Assembly: GCA_904501945.1 (NCBI GenBank)
Contig: CAJGCU010000042.1
Span: 1-19,469 of the forward strand
Direction of reading: 5' to 3'
DNA: 19,469 nt
Source: an uncultured Bacteroidaceae bacterium
GTDB lineage: Bacteria; Bacteroidota; Bacteroidia; Bacteroidales; Bacteroidaceae
The translations under genes and the position numbers were made by a program. Under the pieces are notes generated by a model that did no database searches, had not been told where the DNA came from, and saw only the letters and a program-made list of their open reading frames with translations. The first letter of the stretch is position 1, and every line of letters begins with the position of its first letter. Positions 15,645 through 19,469 of the stretch are shown here, piece after piece.

Positions 15645-16210
15645 AAATATACACAAAAACGGGAGATGCAGGCATGACATCGCTAGCAAGCGGACAGCGG
15701 GTCAGCAAAACCTGTTCACGCATTGAAGCCTACGGCACAATAGATGAGCTCAACGCACAAACAGGACTGCTCATCACCTACTGCAAAGATGACAACGACA
15801 GAACGAACTTGGCACACATACAGAATATGCTCTTCGAAATTGGAGGGCATCTTGCAACAGAACCATCTCCAGAACGCCCTGTTACAACCTGTTCCATCGC
15901 AGGCAGTGACCTGCAAGAAATCGAACAGCAGATTGACGCAATCACAGCCCAATTGCCACAGTTGCGTTCTTTCATATTGCCTGGAGGATGCCGAGCGGCT
16001 GCCATCTGTCACGTTTGCCGAACCATCTGCCGACGCGCTGAACGCTGTATGCTCAACCTCACCAAAGAAAATACAATCATTGAGCCTTCCGCACTTGCCT
16101 ACATCAATCGGCTCAGCGACTACTTTTTCGTCCTGTCCCGCAAACTCAATCTTGACGGAAAGCAACCAGAAGTCTGCTGGACACCAGCCAGCATTCCGTC
16201 TGCGCAATAA
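15641..16210 (+). CDS. PduO-type ATP:cob(I)alamin adenosyltransferase
   Basis: The 189-residue protein transfers the adenosyl group of ATP to cob(I)alamin, giving coenzyme B12. Signatures: YTKTGDAGMTSL (4-15, ATP loop), RIEAYGTIDELNAQTG (27-42), FEIGGHLAT (65-73), FILPGG (111-116) and RTICRRAERC (127-136). The length is normal for the family. Unusually many cysteines gather in the active-site helix region: Cys117, 123, 126, 130 and 136, with a CHVC pair. The ATG overlaps the upstream stop by ATGA, coupling it to the methyltransferase-like gene and the kinase. The obvious user would be an adenosylcobalamin enzyme such as methylmalonyl-CoA mutase, but none is in the window, and no cobalamin riboswitch precedes the gene. 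Confidence 0.92.
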   Translation: MKIYTKTGDAGMTSLASGQRVSKTCSRIEAYGTIDELNAQTGLLITYCKDDNDRTNLAHIQNMLFEIGGHLATEPSPERPVTTCSIAGSDLQEIEQQIDAITAQLPQLRSFILPGGCRAAAICHVCRTICRRAERCMLNLTKENTIIEPSALAYINRLSDYFFVLSRKLNLDGKQPEVCWTPASIPSAQ

Positions 16211-16212
16211 AC

Positions 16213-16235
16213 ATACCTTTTCGGGGTATCTTTCC
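16213..16235 (+). terminator. Short hairpin after the kinase-PduO operon
   Basis: ATACC (16213-16217) pairs with GGTAT (16225-16229) around a TTTTCGG loop, three bases after the PduO stop, followed by CTTTCCC. It is a weak but well-placed terminator candidate. Confidence 0.4.
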
Positions 16236-16271
16236 CAGATATTCCTTCTTGAACACTAAAAAGAATCGCAA

Positions 16272-16330
16272 TGCTCCACATCGGCATTTCGTAGTGCCCC
16301 ATACCACTATGCCAATGTGGAGCACTACGA
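16272..16330. promoter_or_regulatory. Pair of mutually exclusive hairpins in the intergenic region
   Basis: Hairpin A: TGCTCCACATCGGCAT (16272-16287) with ATGCCAATGTGGAGCA (16309-16324), 15 of 16 pairs. Hairpin B: TCGTAGTGC (16289-16297) with GCACTACGA (16322-16330), 9 of 9 pairs, followed by TTTT. The left arm of B lies in the loop of A and the right arms share bases 16322-16324, so both cannot form fully. A third small stem (TAGTG/CACTA, 16292-16309) also competes. It lies about 70 bases ahead of the DUF2795 promoter and about 60 bases after the PduO stop. The function (attenuator, small RNA, or repeat) is unknown. Confidence 0.6.
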
Positions 16331-16398
16331 TTTTCCAGTATATTGCAAAACAAGAGAAAGGCATAAATTCAGTATCATTAAAATAAAAATCGTTTTAT

Positions 16399-16429
16399 TT
16401 TGTTTTATATATGAATTATATTATCTTTG
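16399..16429 (+). promoter_or_regulatory. Consensus Bacteroidetes promoter for the DUF2795 gene
   Basis: TTTG (16399-16402), a 19-base spacer, then TATCTTTG (16422-16429) match TTTG-N19-TAnnTTTG exactly. The surrounding sequence is very AT-rich. The ATG is at 16457, so the leader is roughly 20 bases. This promoter excludes an in-frame upstream TTG start at 16427. Confidence 0.85.
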
Positions 16430-16456
16430 CAAAAAAAACAAAATCTTTATATAAAT

Positions 16457-16678
16457 ATGTATTGGACACTTGAACTTGCATCTAAACTTGAAGATGCTCC
16501 ATGGCCAGCTACTAAAGAAGAGCTGATTGACTACGCCACACGTTCTGGCGCACCTCTTGAAGTTATAGAAAACCTTGAAGAAATTGAAGATGAAGGCGAT
16601 ATCTACGAGTCTATCGAAGAGATTTGGCCCGATTACCCTTCTAAAGAAGATTTCCTCTGGGACGAGGAGGAATATTAA
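16457..16678 (+). CDS. DUF2795-like small acidic protein
   Basis: The 73-residue soluble protein starts MYWTLELASKLEDAPWPATK. The core EELIDYATRSGAPLEVIENL (21-40) fits the DUF2795 pattern of a helical ELIDYA-x-x-x-GAP-x-EV domain. The second half is strongly acidic (IEDEGDIYESIEEIWPDY, then a WDEEEY end). I recall it as strongly conserved in Bacteroidetes, but its function is not known. An in-frame TTG ten codons upstream lies inside the promoter and is rejected. The gene has its own consensus promoter and a strong hairpin 37 bases after its stop, so it is probably transcribed alone and at a high level. Confidence 0.85.
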   Translation: MYWTLELASKLEDAPWPATKEELIDYATRSGAPLEVIENLEEIEDEGDIYESIEEIWPDYPSKEDFLWDEEEY

Positions 16679-16714
16679 CATTTGCCCAAAGGTTTCCCCT
16701 AAAAAAAGCCCATC

Positions 16715-16764
16715 AAAAGAGCAATATGCAAAGTGGTTTACCACTCACGCACATTGCTCTTTTT
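16715..16764 (+). terminator. Two-tier intrinsic terminator after the DUF2795 gene
   Basis: AAAAGAGCAAT (16715-16725) pairs with ATTGCTCTTTT (16753-16763). Inside lies TGC/GCA and then AGTGG/CCACT around TTTA. The stem runs into a T-run (TTTTT to 16764). It ends 26 bases before the FKBP ATG. It could terminate the small-protein transcript or attenuate read-through into the FKBP-HD pair. Confidence 0.88.
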
Positions 16765-16790
16765 CAGCAACAACCTTATTAAACAAGAAA

Positions 16791-17192
16791 ATGACGGCAA
16801 AACGAGACTACATACAGGCCAACAAAGAATGGCTCATCGCAAAAGCGAAGGAAGAGGGCGTGAAGACCCTTCCCAAAGGCATCTGCTACAAGGTGATTAG
16901 CAAAGGAGACCCTAGCGGGGTTCATCCAACAACACGCAGCATCATCACTGCACACTACACTGGCAAGACCATCAACGGCAAAAAATTCGACAGTAGCCGC
17001 AGCGGAGTCCCTCTGGCATGCCGTCTCTGCGACCTGATTGAAGGCTGGGTCATTGCCCTACAACAGATGCATATAGGCGACAGATGGGAAATCTACATCC
17101 CTGCCGAATTAGGTTACGGCAAGTTTTCTCAGCCAGGTATACCTGGCGGCTCTACACTTATCTTCGATATAGAACTGTTAGGTATCGCATGA
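16791..17192 (+). CDS. FKBP-type peptidyl-prolyl cis-trans isomerase
   Basis: The 133-residue protein has no signal peptide and is probably cytoplasmic. After a charged helix (residues 1-25) the FKBP domain spans about 30-132, with AHYTGKTINGKKFDSS (54-69), IEGWVIALQQMHIGDRWEIY (83-102), IPAELGYG (103-110), IPGGSTLIFDIELLGI (117-132). FKBPs speed proline isomerisation and assist folding. The region VPLACRLCD before the I-E-G-W motif is unusual in having two cysteines. The start is the first ATG after the terminator hairpin; longer in-frame extensions would cross that hairpin. No promoter motif was found between hairpin and ATG. The TGA overlaps the ATG of the HD gene. Confidence 0.92.
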   Translation: MTAKRDYIQANKEWLIAKAKEEGVKTLPKGICYKVISKGDPSGVHPTTRSIITAHYTGKTINGKKFDSSRSGVPLACRLCDLIEGWVIALQQMHIGDRWEIYIPAELGYGKFSQPGIPGGSTLIFDIELLGIA

Positions 17193-18196
17193 TGGCACAG
17201 CACGAACAGAACACTGAGTTCATGTGGAAACTGTACAACCCTTCCATCCCCAGTTTTATCCACGACCTAGCCTGCACCCCTGCTATACAGCGGTTAAAAG
17301 GCGTAGGCATGAACTGCGGATGCGAATACACCTCCTTCCCTTTATTCAAAAATCTGAAAAACTACTCACGATACAGTCACAGTATCGGGTGCGCACTCAT
17401 TGTATGGAAATTCACACAGGATGTTAAGCAAACCATTGCTGCACTCCTTCACGACATTTCGACACCGACCTTCGCCCACGTCATCGACTTTCTGAATGGC
17501 GACTACATGAAACAGGAGTCAACCGAAAGTGATACCGCCACTACCATAGAAGCTTCTTCAGAAATCATGACCATGCTCAATACTATCGGGTTAACACTCA
17601 AAGACGTAGCAGACTATCACCAATACCCTATCGCAGACAACGACTCGCCCAAACTCTCAGCAGACAGACTGGAATACACTTTAACGAACATCGTCAACTA
17701 CCATATCGCCTCATACGAAAAAGCGAAAGTTTGGTTCGACAATCTTGTTGCAGACAGCAACGAACACAACGAAGAAGAATTGATGTTCAGCAATTTAGAC
17801 ATTGCTGAGCAGTTCAGCCTTGCAGCACTTCACACCTCGCGAATTTATGTTGCAGATGAAGACAGATTTGCCATGCAGTCTCTTGCGGAACTACTGAAGA
17901 AAAACATTGCACGAGGCATCCTTAACGTAGCCGACCTTTACCGAACAGAAAAGGAAGTCATCAGCCTTTTAAGCAACGACACTATGGCAACAGCAGACTG
18001 GAATCAATTCAGGCAGCTACGACACATCTTCTCTGGCAGCAACCATCCTGAAGCTAAAGTCGTCATTGCAAAAAAACGATATATAAACCCCTACATCCTT
18101 GGTATGGGCAGAGTTTCAGACCATTCTGCCACCTTTGCAAAAGCGCTGAGAAGTTTCCTCGAAACTCCACTTGACAAACCGCTCTGGGCCGAATAA
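17189..18196 (+). CDS. HD-domain metal-dependent phosphohydrolase
   Basis: The 335-residue soluble protein has HD-superfamily metal ligands: His64 in RYSHSIGCALIVW, His88-Asp89 in ALLHDISTPTFAH, and a further candidate Asp around 152 (SADRLEYT). HD proteins cleave phosphate esters, often of nucleotides; this one resembles the dNTPase/YfbR-like layout but the substrate is not readable. The start is the ATG at 17189, which overlaps the FKBP stop as ATGA; the next codon is also ATG. A further 35 in-frame codons upstream lie entirely within the FKBP gene in another frame and are rejected. Overlap with FKBP implies co-translation. The C-terminal 150 residues are helical, with no recognised domain. 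Confidence 0.85.
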   Translation: MMAQHEQNTEFMWKLYNPSIPSFIHDLACTPAIQRLKGVGMNCGCEYTSFPLFKNLKNYSRYSHSIGCALIVWKFTQDVKQTIAALLHDISTPTFAHVIDFLNGDYMKQESTESDTATTIEASSEIMTMLNTIGLTLKDVADYHQYPIADNDSPKLSADRLEYTLTNIVNYHIASYEKAKVWFDNLVADSNEHNEEELMFSNLDIAEQFSLAALHTSRIYVADEDRFAMQSLAELLKKNIARGILNVADLYRTEKEVISLLSNDTMATADWNQFRQLRHIFSGSNHPEAKVVIAKKRYINPYILGMGRVSDHSATFAKALRSFLETPLDKPLWAE

Positions 18197-18262
18197 AAGA
18201 AAACCTTCTTCAAGAATCATCATACAATCCAAATCATAACCCTCAAAACAACTAAACCGCTT

Positions 18263-19469
18263 ATGAATCTTCACACATTCAATCAAAGCCTTTCTGGGCT
18301 ACTCGTTGCGGCAGCCTGCTGTCTAACAGGAACAACGGCTTGTACAACAGCAAAAAGTGAAAAAGCACCCGACGAACTCACAACCGTCGGCAATCCATTT
18401 CTTCCTCTCTGGGAACACATTCCAGACGGAGAGCCTTACGTGTTCGAAGACCCCGACCAGCCCGGCAAGCAGCGTGTGTATGTGTACGGCTCGCACGACA
18501 GCATGATTACAGGCTATTGCGGACGCGAACTCGTAGTATGGTCTGCACCAGTGGATAGCCTCACTCATTGGCGGTATGACGGCGTCATCTTCCAAGTAGA
18601 CAAGAATGCGCAAGGGGAATTGCTTCATCCCGAAGGACTCGCCGACGTGCTTTATGCACCTGATGTAACCCTTGTGACTGACACTGATGGCAACAAGACC
18701 TACTATCTTTACCCAAACAACCAGGCAGGAGGACGTAATGGAATGATTGCCAAGAGTACCCGTCCTGATGGGCCTTTCGAGGTTTGCAACTGGCACAGCG
18801 AAAAGCCCAACCAAACGGATGGCGTTCTTGCCTTCGACCCAGCAGTCTTTGTTGATGACGATGGCCGAGTGTATGGCTACTGGGGATTTGAACGTTCTTA
18901 CGGTGCAGAATTAGACCCCACAACAATGGCGACAGTGAAGCCCGGCACAGAGATTGTAGAAGACATGGTTTCAGCACGAAATCAGCCAGGCGTATTCCGT
19001 TTCTTTGAAGCTTCTTCTATCCGCAAAATCAAAGACAAGTACGTATTCATCTATAGCCGTTTCACCGAAGACGGAGAGTTCGGACTTCCTACATCCAACT
19101 ACACTCTTGCCTACGCTTACAGCGACCAGCCACTCGGTCCTTTCACCTATGGAGGTACAATCATTGACGGACGCGGACGCGAAATCGATGAGCAAGGCAA
19201 TGTCATTGCTTCTGCGACTATCGACGGTAACACTCATGGCAGTATCTGCGAAATCAACGGGCAATGGTATGTATTCTACCATCGCCACACTGGCACAGAC
19301 GAATATGCGCGCCAAGCTATGGTCGCGCCTATCAGTGTGAAAGTAGAAGAAGGCAAGGGAGGAAAAGTGGAAATCTCTGAAGGGGAATACAACTCCAACG
19401 GATTCTCGTTAGAAGGACTCAATCCATTTGAACGCCACTCTGCTGGTATCGCTTGCTGGTACACAGGTC
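18263..19469 (+). CDS. GH43 family glycoside hydrolase, predicted lipoprotein (3' partial)
   Basis: The frame is open from the ATG at 18263 to the right edge (402 codons visible). The N-terminus is hydrophobic and contains Cys19, Cys20 and Cys27 (GTTACTTAKSE), suggesting a lipoprotein signal, although the lipobox is imperfect. The five-bladed GH43 propeller shows a catalytic-base candidate Asp63 (FEDPD, then YVYGSHD), YAPDVTLV (131-138), Asp192 in FDPAVFVDDDGRVYGYWG as pKa modulator, and Glu249 in FFEASSIRKI as general acid. GH43 enzymes act on arabinose- and xylose-containing side chains of xylan, arabinan or pectin; subfamily and substrate cannot be fixed here. It starts 66 bases after the HD gene, with no clear promoter or terminator between them, so it may be read through or have an unrecognised promoter. 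Confidence 0.9.
   Translation, partial: MNLHTFNQSLSGLLVAAACCLTGTTACTTAKSEKAPDELTTVGNPFLPLWEHIPDGEPYVFEDPDQPGKQRVYVYGSHDSMITGYCGRELVVWSAPVDSLTHWRYDGVIFQVDKNAQGELLHPEGLADVLYAPDVTLVTDTDGNKTYYLYPNNQAGGRNGMIAKSTRPDGPFEVCNWHSEKPNQTDGVLAFDPAVFVDDDGRVYGYWGFERSYGAELDPTTMATVKPGTEIVEDMVSARNQPGVFRFFEASSIRKIKDKYVFIYSRFTEDGEFGLPTSNYTLAYAYSDQPLGPFTYGGTIIDGRGREIDEQGNVIASATIDGNTHGSICEINGQWYVFYHRHTGTDEYARQAMVAPISVKVEEGKGGKVEISEGEYNSNGFSLEGLNPFERHSAGIACWYTG

Noticed and set aside
16427..16456. TTG start for the DUF2795 protein
   Set aside because: It falls within the -7 box of an exact consensus promoter; the ATG at 16457 gives the expected N-terminus.

Overview
The window looks like the chromosome of a Prevotella/Segatella-type member of the Bacteroidales. 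Several signs agree. Start codons have no Shine-Dalgarno sequences ahead of them. Several promoters fit the Bacteroidetes primary-sigma pattern (TTTG, about 19 bases, TAnnTTTG). Two proteins end in tails resembling the type IX secretion sorting signal. The surface-protein, GH30, CE12 and GH43 genes suit an anaerobe that lives on plant cell-wall polysaccharide in a gut or rumen. No tRNA, rRNA, CRISPR array, transposase or phage gene was seen.

Left region (1-4683, plus strand): a surface-protein operon. It begins with the 3' part of a very large modular protein: BspA-like leucine-rich repeats, two predicted carbohydrate-binding-like modules, a beta-trefoil-like module, a cohesin-like module and a two-repeat dockerin. 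Next come a secreted protein with a cohesin-like module and a type IX tail, and a 65-residue glycine-rich small protein. A 63-base perfect-arm hairpin closes the operon. Bases 4684-5372 hold no convincing gene. They are packed with short palindromes, a 24-base palindromic tandem repeat and a paired repeat that is probably multi-copy.

Middle region (5373-13163, minus strand), reading right to left: birA, queA, a Nudix hydrolase and a double-domain CE12-like acetylesterase, spaced 1-5 bases apart and apparently one operon. Then a GH30 glucuronoxylanase-like enzyme with its own consensus promoter and terminator. Then tadA and a MATE efflux transporter, which overlap by four bases.

Right region (13351-19469, plus strand): a membrane sensor kinase, a shortened methyltransferase-like protein and a PduO-type cobalamin adenosyltransferase, joined by ATGA stop/start overlaps. 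Next is a regulatory-looking stretch with competing hairpins, then a DUF2795 small protein with a textbook promoter. A strong hairpin separates it from an FKBP isomerase and an HD-domain phosphohydrolase, which also overlap. The window ends inside a GH43 lipoprotein.

Housekeeping genes (tRNA modification, biotinylation, cofactor adenosylation) are interleaved with single plant-polysaccharide enzymes; there is no SusC/SusD pair. The features most worth a second look are the dockerin/cohesin surface operon with its small peptide, the repeat-rich intergenic island, the core-deleted methyltransferase and the competing hairpins near 16.3 kb.
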